A stretch of DNA of 64,000 nucleotides, taken from the NCBI GenBank assembly GCA_009746045.1, contig RPFO01000106.1, positions 1,034,869 to 1,098,868 on the forward strand, given 5' to 3'. How positions within the stretch are numbered: position 1 is the first letter of the stretch; the number at the start of each line of letters is the position of its first letter. The notes under the pieces are model-generated. The model ran no database searches, had not been told where the DNA came from, and was given only the letters and a program-made list of their open reading frames with translations. The translations under genes were made by a program, and so were the position numbers. This stretch comes from Mesostigma viride (lineage: Eukaryota; Streptophyta; Mesostigmatophyceae; Mesostigmatales; Mesostigmataceae). Of the stretch, positions 1 to 10,800 are shown piece by piece.

Positions 1-262
1 AGACGTATTTTCATTGCCGAGCGCAGCCGTCCTAGGCTGCGTTGCGTCGATGGGCGTTTGCTCAGATGTCGTATATTGCGTAATAGCTTCGGAAAATTAT
101 ATCAGCATGTGCGTCGTAGAAAGACGCGTCGATTGCGATATTCACGGCTAAATTCGGTGCTCAAACGTGAAAAATACGAGCTCCGCCGTCAGCCATGGCT
201 ACGTCGTGGCTCGTGGCTCGTGTGCTATGTGCTGGGTGGATTGATATGGGTATACACGCAAT
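1..262 (-). mobile_element. 5' end of an ORF1-only LINE-like element, cut by the window edge
   Basis: Read on the minus strand, this carries the same 5' leader as the full copy at 1283-3289, with the same repeated CGTGGCTC start. It is followed by the first codons of the same ORF1 (a diverged, frameshifted version of MSKRLSTQRSLAAAL). The rest of the element lies outside the window. Confidence 0.6.
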
Positions 263-318
263 CCTACCGTGTGCTATGTGATGGGTGGATTGATATGGGC
301 ATACACGCAATCCTACCG
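220..318. repeat. Two tandem copies of a 49-bp unit
   Basis: The unit beginning TGTGCTATGTG and ending CAATCCTACC occurs at 221 and again at 270 with only a few changes. It lies immediately beyond the 5' end of the retroposon at the window edge. Confidence 0.75.
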
Positions 319-330
319 GTCTGATCTATC

Positions 331-994
331 TACAAAACCATCTTACTCTAGATCTATGGTGCCCTCGACGGCCTATAGGGGTCTTGTCTAGCAAGTGCTT
401 CCCGCGTTTGCAAACACGCAGGCGCTTCCCCACTGGAGGAGGTTCGATCGTTGTCCTCTACTATGACCTGAGCCCACTTGGCCTCGTCCATCATCTTGTT
501 CCGAATCACAGAAAGGAATAGCCCCCCCATGTCCTCTACTAGCTGTTCTTTGAAAAGTGCGGACCTTGCGGCATCTAGCATTGCTGGGGCCGGCCCACGT
601 GAGGAAGTGCCGGCCAGGCTGAGCTGCATGGTCGCAGCGGCTGCGGGGGGGCCACGTGATGTGTCTACCTAGTTGGTGCGAGCTACTTAGTGCCCTACTA
701 GCTGCAGGCGCTGCTGCTGAATGGTGCTGGTAATATATTCTGGATTCGTTGTCCCGACATTGTCGCGTCGCTGCAGCAACAGGCGATGTTTTCTGGCATA
801 CGCGGACTTTTGGTTCCCGCCGCACATTTGAAAGTGCTGTCCTCCGGATTTTTACCTTTGCACCGTGTGCAGTTCTCGGACGTTTGGAATCATGGCATGG
901 CTAGCTAACGTAATGACTGACTAGATCTCAGTTTTCAGTGGTTTTCTATTTGCAGGTATTTCCTCGTAAATGGTGGGAGAGCGATCGCAGCAAT
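331..994. other. Stretch without a recognised gene
   Basis: The only coding-like segment is a 91-codon minus-strand ORF at 354-629. Its middle part (around ALFKEQLVEDMGGLFLSVIR) is protein-like, but I do not recognise it and see no flanking splice or start signals that would make it a gene. It may be a mobile-element remnant. Confidence 0.3.
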
Positions 995-1278
995 GGTGCT
1001 CACCACTAGACACTCCCGGCCAGTTATAGGCTCAAAACACATGCCCTGATCAAGCAAGCTGTTTCCGGCCCCACCGTCTGGGTCACTCATCTAGTCGATC
1101 TACACGTAAGCCAGCCATAATTCCAACGCTCAAGGCTACACATTTCCATCACCATTCATATTCATCATTGATCAGGACTGAACGACTCGAACACTCAGAC
1201 TTGATAACGGCAGGCTGGAGCTACCATGGTCCGGATTCTCCCGATTTCTGGCCTGCGCTGGTTGTCTCCTTGATATAT
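995..1278. repeat. Interspersed ~270-bp repeat, copy 1
   Basis: This segment, from GGTGCTCACCAC to TTTCTGGCCTGCGCTG, is repeated at 4119-4366 in the same orientation with moderate divergence. The last ~60 bp (GGTCCGGATTCTCCCGATTT region) recur near 27470-27556. It contains no long ORF. It is probably a piece of a retroposon, because it sits directly beside the 3' tail of one. Confidence 0.7.
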
Positions 1279-1282
1279 TGTC

Positions 1283-3289
1283 TCCTTGAATTGAATTGAA
1301 TTGAATTGTAACATAACTCCGTTGGGAGTATATGTAGCACACATGAGCCCTTGAGAGGGGGGCATATGGCCTATCATACATCCTAAGCTACTTCCTGCAA
1401 CCTGGTGGGGATGTAAAGGACCCTTGCTCTAGGTGCACCAGGGCACTTGCATCCCATGATCTTCAAGCTATGCCCAGCGAAGGGGGAGCCTGTCATGGGG
1501 GGGAAGAGCAGCATAGCTATACAAAGAAGCTAGGGCATGGCGTCTCAGCAGAGAGTTACTCCCTGCATGGGCACAACATAACTAAATAAAGCTAGGCATC
1601 ATCTGGGGTGTGGCTCATCATAGGCACACATGTACATGATTAAGGAAAGCGCGTGGCTTAGCTAGGATAGTGCCTCTAGGAGGCGTACATGTACATGGCC
1701 ACGGTCTATCTATTCTGCACTACTACTGCTGTATTCCCCTAAGCTGGGGCGTCTGGAGTCGCTGGGGCCGCGGGGGGGGGGGGGTCGCCTGCCAGGGCTT
1801 GTGGCCGACGTAGATGGCCGCCCCCTTCCAGTACACCGGCTGGCCCGCCTTGGTCTGCCGGAGCTGGAGGTAGATCGGCCATAGCTCCCGTCGCCGTTGT
1901 TGCTGCGCCAGGGTCAGGTCGTCATCAAGGGTGAAGAGAGTCTTCTCGAGCCGCTTGCGGCGTCTGAGAAAAGAAATCTTGTCCGCCGGGGTCTTAAAGG
2001 TGAGAAGGAGCGGGGGCGGCCCTGCCTTACCCCGCGCGCGGGGAAGGCGGTGGGCGGCCAGCGCGATCTCACCGATAAGGCCCATGCGACCAAGGATTTC
2101 TCGCTCAAACGCACGCAAAAGCTTCTCGGAAGTCTCACCTTCCTCCATGGTGAAGTTCTTGACAATGACGTTGAGGCTGCGCTGGGCGAGCTCGGCCTCC
2201 TCGCGGAGGTCAAGCGTCTGCCGTTGGAGCTGGGCTGCGACGGCGGAGGTGGTGGAGGTGGTATGTTGCTTAAGCATGTCCGCCCAGGTGGTGATGGGAG
2301 GAGCATCGCCGGCCAGGCCAGCCGGGGCTGGCTTGGCGGCAATGTCCTTCACCGCCTGGGCGGTGAGGCCTGCCGTGTTCTGCAGAACCTCGATAGCGAT
2401 GGCGTTGTCCTTAAGACGCTGGTCGATGTCACGGAGCTGGGCGGTGATGGCGTCGGAGGTGGAGGTGGTGGCGGTGGAGGAGGCGAGGAGGGTGGAGGTG
2501 GCGGTGGAGATGGTGGAGGTGGCGGTGGAAAGGAGGGGAAGCTCGGCAGTCAGCGTGCCGCCGATGGCCGCCACATCTGCAGCAATGGGGTCCACGTGCT
2601 CCTCGAGGACCTCCTTAAGGAGTGAGCGGAGGGAGGATTCGGTTAAGGTGGTGGTGAGAGGCTTGGGGGGCCAAAGCTCCCCGATGGAGCGTCCAAGGAG
2701 GGAAAAGAGAGCGAATTGCTGGAGGAAGGGGCGGTGGAGGCTGGGAATGATGTCGAAAGAGGCGAGACGAACCCAGCGAGGGTCAAAGAGGCGACCTTGG
2801 TTGAAGAGCTGCTTGCATAGTGCAAGAAGCGAGGCGTGCGTTCCATAAAACACGCAGACCAGGATGCGTTCCGGGTTAAGCGTGTCAAGGAAGCCGGGCT
2901 GGCTGGCTTCGGCGACAAAGTCGAGCTCTGTCCAACTCGGCTCGGCAGAGCGACTGCGCTTGGGTTCAGGCGACGCTGCGGGCGAGGCGGGCTCAGCAGG
3001 CGGCTGGGCGACCACTAGAGCTTGGCTAGTGGCGCCGCTGCCTTCTGGGCCGGTTGGCGAAGCTGCAGCCGGGGCTGCAGACGTATTTTCATTGCTGAGC
3101 GCAGCCGCCAGGCTGCGTTGCGTCGAGAGGCGTTTGCTCATCGTATAGTGCGTTACAGCTTCGGAAAATTATATCAGCATGTGCGTCTAAGAAAGACGAA
3201 GCGATTGTGATATTCACAGCTGAATTCGGTGCTCAAACGTGAAAGTTATGAGCTCCGACAGCCATGACTACCTCGTGGCTCGTGGCTGC
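1283..3289 (-). mobile_element. Full-length ORF1-only non-LTR retroposon with (AATTC)n tail
   Basis: In minus-strand order: a ~150-bp GC-rich leader, an intact 472-codon ORF1, a ~410-bp 3' UTR, and a short (AATTC)n tail at 1283-1308. No reverse-transcriptase ORF lies between ORF1 and the tail. The same leader/ORF1/3' UTR/tail arrangement recurs at 24214-27112 and 49905-52620, and a 3' end alone at 52985-53457. The lack of ORF2 is therefore a property of the family, not a local deletion. It must rely on another element's RT, which is inference. Confidence 0.75.
1723..3141 (-). CDS. LINE ORF1-like RNA-binding protein (472 aa), intact
   Basis: The protein has a low-complexity Ala/Ser/Pro N-terminus (about 1-75), then a helical segment (about 90-180). 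A Ser/Thr/Ala-rich stretch with heptad-like leucines follows (about 195-290), then an RRM-like block (about 315-400: RSLNVIVKNF, later LLLTFKTPADKISFLRRRKR). The basic tail contains LDDDLTLAQQQRRRELWP. This matches the coiled coil plus RRM plus basic C-terminus of L1-type ORF1 proteins, which are RNA chaperones of the retroposon ribonucleoprotein. Related but broken versions occur at 25.0-27.0, 36.4-37.2 and 50.6-52.3 kb, and they keep the AQQQxRRxxWP tail best. The ATG is followed by MSKRLSTQRSL, which is conserved between copies and fixes the start. There is no cysteine knuckle. Function is inferred from architecture only. Confidence 0.7.
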   Translation of the reverse strand: MSKRLSTQRSLAAALSNENTSAAPAAASPTGPEGSGATSQALVVAQPPAEPASPAASPEPKRSRSAEPSWTELDFVAEASQPGFLDTLNPERILVCVFYGTHASLLALCKQLFNQGRLFDPRWVRLASFDIIPSLHRPFLQQFALFSLLGRSIGELWPPKPLTTTLTESSLRSLLKEVLEEHVDPIAADVAAIGGTLTAELPLLSTATSTISTATSTLLASSTATTSTSDAITAQLRDIDQRLKDNAIAIEVLQNTAGLTAQAVKDIAAKPAPAGLAGDAPPITTWADMLKQHTTSTTSAVAAQLQRQTLDLREEAELAQRSLNVIVKNFTMEEGETSEKLLRAFEREILGRMGLIGEIALAAHRLPRARGKAGPPPLLLTFKTPADKISFLRRRKRLEKTLFTLDDDLTLAQQQRRRELWPIYLQLRQTKAGQPVYWKGAAIYVGHKPWQATPPPPRPQRLQTPQLRGIQQ

Positions 3290-3299
3290 GGAGAGTGCA

Positions 3300-3960
3300 T
3301 GGAGGTTGTCTCCTTGATGTATGGCAAGCCGAGGTACAAGTCCTCACTGCGGACATGAGCAGCGTATCCTATGCGGAAAATTGGTACCGAAGCATGTTAG
3401 TGACCGCGTCGTCCAGCTTTCTGGCAAGGTCGGCCGATCATGAGGGTCCACGTCTCGGCCCCGTACGTAAGAACAGTCCTGAAGGACCAGGACCTTTAAC
3501 AGGTCCTGTTTCTCTATCTTGCCCAGGGCCGTGCTTGCGCCACAGGGCCCTGTATTGGCGTAAAGCGTGCCATGCGAGGGAGATACGGTGGTACGTCCAC
3601 ATGCATCGGCCTCGCAGCTGGGGAGTAAGCTACCCAGCAACTTGACGTGGTCCCGGTACAGGACTCTCTAGAGCCATCGATGTGAAAGAGGTCCGGCGGT
3701 GGCTGAGTGAGCCCAACCGCCAGGGCCTCGATCGATCGGTCTTCTTGCTGACCTCGAGCCCCACGGCCGCGCGGGCTTCGATATGGCGAGGCAGTCAAGC
3801 CACGTCTGCACGTGCTCAGTGTCTTCGAAGAGGGTGGTGTCGTCTGCATAGATGATTTCCGCTAGCCGAATCTCAGTGTCCGCCCAGAAATGGTTGGCGA
3901 CCTTCACCCCTGGTTCCCTACCCACAATAATTCGAGAAAACCGAAGCTTGCGCGCCTGGA
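3300..3960 (-). pseudogene. Decayed LINE reverse-transcriptase fragment
   Basis: Minus-strand frames contain EIIYADDTTLFEDTEHV near 3830-3860, the catalytic YADD box of a LINE RT. Downstream is a thumb-region remnant (KIEKQDLLKVLVL, then a broken version of the YGAExW motif). The reading frame is interrupted by indels, and everything 5' of the YADD box is missing. It lies 5' of the ORF1-only element and is not part of it. A closer-to-complete relative lies at 37604-38890. Confidence 0.7.
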
Positions 3961-4007
3961 TCATTACGTATTCGACAACAATAATGAACAGGCTCCTTGT
4001 TATGGTC

Positions 4008-4118
4008 TGGGCATGATGCAGACAATATTTGTAACTTTCGTGTAATGGTTTTTTCAAACGACATTGGCATAGTACTCCGTGGCATGCCCATGCGCATGGC
4101 ACGCAAGTACTTACTTAT
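4008..4118 (+). repeat. 3' end of an (ACTT)n-tailed retroposon
   Basis: This segment, from GATGCAGACAATATTTG through ATAGTACTCCGTGGCATG to a TACTTACTTA tail, is homologous to 51333-51455. There it forms the 3' end of a nested insertion with a clear target-site duplication and a longer (ACTT)n tail. Confidence 0.55.
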
Positions 4119-4366
4119 TGGTGCTCACCACGAGACACTCCCGGCCCGTTAGGCTTGAAACACACGCCCTGATCAGGCAAGCTGTTTTCGTCCCCACCGA
4201 CTAGGTCATCCAGTCGCTCTACAAGTAAGCTAGCCATAATGTCAATGCACAATGTTACACATCTCCATCTCCATTCATACTCATCATCCTGGCTCAACGC
4301 GGAAAAGATAACGGCAGGCTCGAGCTACCATGGTCCGGATTCTCCCGATTTCTGGCCTGCGCTGTA
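4119..4366. repeat. Interspersed ~270-bp repeat, copy 2
   Basis: Direct repeat of 995-1278 with substitutions and small indels. The 3' part (ATAACGGCAGGCTCGAGC and following) is the best conserved. From 4367 to 4854 I see no gene or repeat. Confidence 0.7.
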
Positions 4367-4854
4367 CAAATACTGCATGTAATTGTCTCATGCACTGTAA
4401 CGTAGCTGGTCTACTGCCCAATGCATTCACATTTTCCTTGCTCATAACAAATGCTAGGCTTGCGTCATTTTCAAACAAATACAATACAATCTAAAGCTGG
4501 AAGAACAGATGCAGCATCTTAATGTGCAAATTTATTCTTACAGATGTCACAAACTCATACTATGCATTCAGCGGGCTACCTGACCCACACTTCCAAGCAT
4601 ATCTGACTGCATGGTCCTCTAAATTTTCAGATACGATTATTTGTTGGACATATGCAAATCCGAGAAAAAATGAAAGTTCCATGCATTCGCCCGTACAGAA
4701 CCTGACATGACATATGTTTTAAATACTGCTTCCCCTGAGGCAGTTGCAGCCAATATGGCACATTGATCAAAGCGATCAGGACCGCTCTGCTTTGTAATAA
4801 TATCATCCGTGCGGAATCTGCCATGATGGGCAGTGAAAGAAACAAGCGAGATTT

Positions 4855-5538
4855 TTACTCTCCACCCTCGACAGCGGTTTTGATGTAATCCGCTGCCCTC
4901 GAAACCTCAAGAAAGGCCGCCTGGGTCTGGATTTTGTCGTCGTGGACTCCAATGCACAGCGAAGTTGCCGTCTTCACGATTGCAGCACCTTCCGTCTGGA
5001 TGATATGGAGATCAGAAATGAATACATCACAGAGGAAACAGGATGCTTGGTCAAGCTATTGCCTGCAGTACACAACCAAACAACGGGAGGCTTCCACATA
5101 GCCGAGAAGTCTACAAAACAAGGTCGGACTCACATCAATGGATGGGCGCAAACTATGCTATAAAAGATCGTGCAAACATCCAAATGTCGCGCCAATACGA
5201 CTATCCTGGACACCGTGCACTTGGCCAAGACCACAAGATCGGCATGCACTGCACTCCGTTCGGAACTCATGTATAAAATTGGGCAAACGTACCCCCTTCC
5301 GCAACAAGATCGCGTCGTCATCTGTCTTGATGACCATGTACTCCTTTCCAGCAATCTTAAGCTTAGTGCTGGATTTGCTGGCCAACTGCGATATCATGGC
5401 CTGAACCTCGGCGTTGGTAATCTCGAAGTTATCGGTCTTTCCCCAAAGGCCCTCCCCCTGCGTCCCGGCAATCGCACCAGCGCAGCATCCGGTCCCGTCG
5501 CAAAGAAACAGGCCCTTGACGGTGTCGTCCCAACTCAT
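4855..5538 (-). CDS. PRF1: Profilin, two exons
   Basis: CDS is complement(join(4855..4995, 5293..5538)), 128 aa, the usual profilin length. Exon 1 encodes residues 1-82, opening MSWDDTVKGLFLCDG with the N-terminal Trp3 of the poly-proline face. GLWGK and KIAGKEYMVIKTDDDAILLRKG follow, the profilin GxxYMVI strand. Exon 2 gives GAAIVKTATSLCIGVHDD and the C-terminal helix (FLEVSRAADYIKTAV). The 297-bp intron has donor GGGG|GTACGT and acceptor TCATCCAG|ACG, phase 0, and restores the family alignment exactly. Profilin binds actin monomers and proline-rich ligands such as formins in the cytoplasm. The gene is intact although it lies among repeats. A start further upstream is unlikely, because MSW is the family's normal start. 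The symbol follows Chlamydomonas usage. Confidence 0.88.
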
Positions 5539-6376
5539 TTCTTTTTTAAAGTCTTAGAGTAAAGAAAGACGGAAGGGTTCGATATGCACGTTGCTGTGCT
5601 TGCTGGTTGCACTACACACCTCGCGGCAGAGGGTTGGGGTTAAAGCCAGCGTGGGGAGATGCGATCCGCACCGTGAGACGACGCGCCGTGGGTGGGGTGA
5701 CTGTCTGACAGACTGAGGTCATGCATGGCGTCCATCGCGCCCAGCCATAGCTCCCCGCCATCGCCACCTGAAGGCACCTCTCAGGTTCTTGACAGATCTG
5801 TAGCCGAGCCAGTGGGCAACTGTTAGTATGTACGGCTTGAAAATCTTGGGGGAGCCTGGACTAGCCTTGCCTGGTTGAGATATTTACTGTTGTCCGGTTC
5901 GGTACTGTAGGACGCGGCGCATTCTGGAAGCCGAACCGGTGTGTCGAGGACAAACCAGGCTCATCAGCGTGACATCAGGCAGTCCGTACGTCCGTACCCA
6001 GCCATTCTCTGTTTCCTGAGATTTTCTGGCTTGCTTGCAAACTGGGATGGCTACTGTAGTGCACCCAGGTGTCCTGGCCCTCGGCCGTTTCCAAATCTCT
6101 GCTGCCCATGTGCGGCGTGGGCAACAACAACAACAACAACAACAACACCCAGGTGTAGCTAGTCTAGTAAGATCTTACCTAGTTCCTATATATCCGGCCC
6201 TCGGCCACTATAGATTCTCTGCTGCCCATGTGCGGCGTGGGACACAACAACAACAACAACAACCTAGTTCCTACTGTAAACGGTCGGTTGGCCCAGCATG
6301 GGAACCATCCGGCGTGGGAACCACCAACACCAACACCAACACCAACACACAACACCACCGCCACCTGGCCCAGTGT
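5539..6376. other. Upstream region of profilin; short CAA-type repeats
   Basis: No gene recognised. (CAA)n tracts lie at 6121-6148 and 6245-6262 and (CCAACA)n at 6325-6348. The first two follow the same ~15-bp phrase (GCCCATGTGCGGCGTGGG), so they are a diverged ~120-bp duplication. Confidence 0.5.
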
Positions 6377-7318
6377 TTTTTTTAGTGGCGATACACCGCC
6401 AAATGTGGCGGTGTGGCACTTTTTTTGGCAAAATGTGGCGGTGCCACCCACTTGGACAGGGCACCCAAGAAGCCACAATTTGGCCGTGCTGTTCTACTTT
6501 GTAGTTTCGTTTCGCCACAGGGTGGCCGTGCCTGAAGTTCACTCTAGTACAGGCTACGCCACAATTGGCGGTGTCAGCCGGTCTTCCGGCCGGCGTTCCG
6601 CCACAAGCCTCCCTAGTACTAGAACTACTATGAGTATTACTATGACTGACTGACTTACTGACTGCATAGTGCATGTACGTAGAGCCCGGCCAAGTGCCAA
6701 GTGGCAAGTGGCCCGCTGCCAGAGACCAGAGTGCACTGTGCAGACTGCAGCTTGTGTGCATTTTCTGGCTTCAGCTGGCTGGCGGCCTGGCGGCTGGCGC
6801 CTCAGTTCCAGTCACTCGCCAGCCATACAGTACTGTACTGCATTGCATTGACTATGTGTTTCGACTTTCGGCACTTCAGTAATCGTTTTGTTAAGCAGTG
6901 GCTGTAGTGGTAATCGTTGTTGTTAATTTACCAAGTACGCCCGGCGCCGATGCCTGAGACGGAGACGCTCGCCCGCCTTGTGTACAGGCATTCACGCCTT
7001 AAGTTGGGTTCGAGGTTTTTGGTCAACCCAACTTCAGGCGTGAACCCAACTTAAGGCGTGAATGATTCTAATAAATTCTACTAGTTTGAACTTAAGATAA
7101 TTAAACATACTGTTCTGAACTACTTTGAACTTGGAATGCCAGTACGGCGCCGCGCCGCGCTGACCCCGCTGCCGGTAGGGTCATTTGCTGCACCAAAAAG
7201 CCAGCCCGCCACACGTGGCCGTGCCAAGCCCAATTTTAATTGGCTTAAAGCCACACATTGGCCGAGTAAACTGAAGTTTTCATAGTTCGAAACGCCACAA
7301 GTGGCCTAGCGCCACTAG
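6377..7318. repeat. Dispersed array of short GCCACA-NN-TGGC palindromes
   Basis: At least seven near-palindromes of the form GCCACANNTGGC or its complement occur in this interval. Examples are near 6404, 6435, 6474, 6516, 6559, 7213, 7251 and 7300, e.g. CGCCACAATTGGCG and CGCCACACGTGGCCG. They are irregularly spaced, with no protein-like ORF between. They may be degenerate copies of a small inverted-repeat element or protein-binding sites. Confidence 0.5.
6990..7063. repeat. Perfect 21-bp inverted repeat (hairpin) with a third half-copy in the loop
   Basis: ATTCACGCCTTAAGTTGGGTT at 6990-7010 is the exact reverse complement of 7043-7063. The 32-bp loop holds one more near-identical right-hand arm (7024-7042, one substitution). 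Confidence 0.85.
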
Positions 7319-7801
7319 TAACGAAAACCTTAAAAAAAACACTGACCTGGCCTGGCAGATCGACTCTGTTCAAGCGCAGATTGGAGCTCAGATTGGTGCA
7401 CCGTTAGGTGCAAAAAAGGTTGCAAAAAAATGTTTTTTCACGAAGGGGTTTCACTTTTCACAGTGTTAGGTGCAGAGCCACACAGGAGAGCAAAATCGTA
7501 ACGTGTTGACATTGACCCCTTGCTGCAGCTGGGAAGCGTATTGAAAACCCTGCATCTCAGTTGCGCGTCGTTCATGCGATTGTTTCCACTCCAGAATTCA
7601 GACAATTCCATCTAGCCTGCGTATATTTCGCGGAATTCGCAATTTTGGACAATGCTGCTGACCTAAAAACACGTATGGGCAATTGTGTGCGCATAAGTTG
7701 AAATATTTTTCAGTAAACGGAAATTACGAATGGTCGGGGCAGAGAAGGCCCGGGTTACCAACATGACAATCGTGTCCTGTGACTGAACGGCTAGTGTATC
7801 A

Positions 7802-10800
7802 ATGCCAGTCGAAGGTCGTTCAAGGAGGAATTTTCTGGATACCGCCTTTGGAGACGCCAATGAGGCAGCCATCGATGAGGAAGATGTGCGTTCTTCTTTC
7901 CCTCCCTTCCTGTCTGCTCTCCTCCCCGTTGTCTCATCTTACTCACGCACTCACTCACTCACTCACTCACTCACTCACTCACTCACTCACTCACTCACTC
8001 ACTCACTCACTCACTCACTCACTCACTCACTCACTCACTCACTCACTCACTCACTCACTCACTCACTCACTCACTCACTCACTCACTCACTCACTCACTC
8101 ACTCACTCACTCACTCACTCACTCACTCACTCACTCACTCACTCACTCACTCACTCACTCACTCACTCACTCACTCACTCACTCACTCACTCACTCACTC
8201 ACTCACTCACTGCATTCCTTGCTCGCCCCCCCCCCCCCCCTCCTCTCTCTCTCTCTCTTTTCCTTTGCCACCCCTCCTCTCTCTAGAAATATTCCGTCCC
8301 GTAATGCGATTTTGGTCCAAAGGATGGATGTTTTCTGTGTAGCTGAGTCGTTGCTCCATATTTACAACCAGAAAGGCCAGAAATACCATTTTTTTATCGA
8401 GAAGGAAGAAGGGCAGATTCCACCTGGCTGCCTGCACCGCCCGAGACATGTCCCCAACTGGACGTGCTGAGGGATGGGTCAGGTGGCAAAGTCGCAGAGA
8501 GTTCTTGTGGTTGGGTCAGGGTTAGTCTCCCACGTATCCCTCCCACCCTTGATGTGTTTGTATCATCCCCCCCCCTTGGTGAGTCTGTAGCCTCTTCACC
8601 TTTGTTGTATTATGTGTCCTGTCCACTCTGATGCTTCTTCGCCCTCTGTACCCTCAGTGTGTTTGTGTCCTTCCATTCGTTTTTGTGTTGTCCTCCCCAC
8701 TCTTTGTGTCATTGTGTCCTCCCAACCCATTGGCGCATTTGTAACCTCTTTGTACTTGGGAGCTAACTTGTAAGACATCCCTTGATGCTTCAATAGATCA
8801 ACCATTGACACTGGATGCGTCAATGCCTTGATGCTTCAATAGATCAACCATTGACACTGGATGCGTCAATGCCTTGATGCTTCAATAGATCAACCATTGA
8901 CATTGGATGCGTCAATCCCTTGACGTGTGAATAGATCAACCGTTGACATTGGATGTGTTAATAGGCACGTGCCCGTAATCCGTGGCGGCTGGGACTATCT
9001 TCTCCCCGGCCAAGCGTCCCCCCTGTCCCCCTGCTGAGCATTCTTGAAAGAGTGCTCCCCTGTGTGCTAACAGCCGGCTACCTGGCCCCCTCACATTCCC
9101 TCCTCGTGTGTGTGTGCTGCTTGCGCATGCTTGTGCTGGGTGCCCATGCTTGTGCTGCTGGTTCCCGTGCCTGTGCTTGTGCTGGCGCCCATGGTTACTC
9201 GACGGGTGCCCATGGTTACCCCGCTGGTGCAGGTCACACGGGAGCAGGCCAAGGAGATGCTGCTGGCACGCCGGAAAGCCTTCCAGCAGGTATGCCCCCC
9301 TCCCCCCCACACACGTGCCGCACAAACCACAAGTGCTTGCGCTTCCTCGTGCGGATCGTTATGCCAGCGACCTTACCTTTGTACTGCAATGAAAATAGCA
9401 CATGTTTGATTGGAACACAATAGGTTAGGATTAGTCATCATAGGTCATCCGTGGTTTGAGCTTCCACTGACGCAAGCTCGCTTGCTGGTTATCTGGTGCG
9501 GATGGTCACGGTGCGGGTCAGCATGGGCAACGTCTGGGTAGACACTAGAGTGGTTAGACACTAGAGTGGTTAGACACTAGAGTGATTAGACACTAGAGTG
9601 GTTAGACACTAGAGTGGTTAGACACTAGAGTGGTTTGACACTAGAGTGGTTAGACACTAGAGTGGTTAGACACTAGAGTGGTTAGACACTAGAGTGGTTA
9701 GACACTAGAGTGGTTAGACACTAGAGTGGTTAGACACTAGAGTGGTTAGTGTTAGACACTAGAGTGGTGCACAGCGGCCCCAACCAGGGGTCACCCTGGC
9801 GTAGCCTGGCATTCAAATGGGCTGGCATGTCCCCGGATTTCTACATGTATGGCATGCTTCTGTTCTCGTTACTGGTTGGGCGTGGTACCGTGTTTGGCCT
9901 GTTTTGGCATGCAACCGCCTACTCATAACTGGTCTGGGACGTATTCTGCCGGGCCCCCGATCACCCCCCCCCCAACCGCAATCACCCATCCCCCCAACCC
10001 CAATCACCCACCCCCCCAACCCCAATCACCCATCCCCCCAACCCCAATCACCCACCCCCCCAACCCCAATCACCCACCCCCCCAACCCCAATCACCCATC
10101 CCCCCAACCCCAATCACCCATCCCCCCAACCCCAATCACCCATCCCCCCAACCCCAATCACCCATCCCCCCAACCCCCACTACAATCTCTAAAACACAGC
10201 AACAGCAGCAGAGCGCCACCTTGTCCGCGACCACCGGGCGGCAGACGGCACGCACCGCCAGCTCGTCATCTGACCCTCTCGACAGCACCCCTCAGCCCAA
10301 GGGGGACCGCACCAGCCGTGGCGTCTCATTCGCCACCGAGGGGCCCGGCGCGGGTGCCAGCAGTTCCCGCCCAACGGTCACACGGCCACCCACGGGAGAT
10401 ATCTCAGCACTGGACACCCAGAGGCGGTCGGGGTTGGGGGCTGCCACGGTGACATCAAGCAGCAGCCAATCAGGTGGCGGTGGAGTCGGTCCTGCGAGGG
10501 TTCGGGATCGGGACAGCAGCCGGATGGACCCAAGAGCCTCGCTGGACAGGGATAGGGACAGGGACAGGGACAGGGATAAGCTGGATGGGGAGAGAAATCG
10601 GAGCTACCGAGAGAGTGGGGCCACGGACGTGGCGTCCTTCGCATCCTCAAGAAGCACCCCCATGGGCATGGGCAGAAGTGGAAGTCAAGTAGGGCGCGCC
10701 GGCTCGGTGGGTAGGTCTTCCGTGTCACGAAACGACAAGGCTGGTCTTGCAGGGGGAGTCACCAAACGGGGCAGCGACGCCGGCCCAAGCAAAGTGCAAC

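Noticed and set aside
1897-2848. Plus-strand ORFs of 242 and 305 codons
   Set aside because: Antisense shadows of the GC-rich ORF1 on the minus strand; Gly/Val/Arg-biased, no family features.
8287-8470. Possible extra CEP131 exon (RMDVFCVAESLLHIYNQKG)
   Set aside because: The acceptor gives a phase that does not fit the preceding exon, and the frame ends in a stop at 8470. Direct joining of 7885 to 9233 keeps the frame.
9541-9767. Regular short repeats resembling a CRISPR array
   Set aside because: The 16-bp units are head-to-tail without spacers, in a eukaryotic intron.
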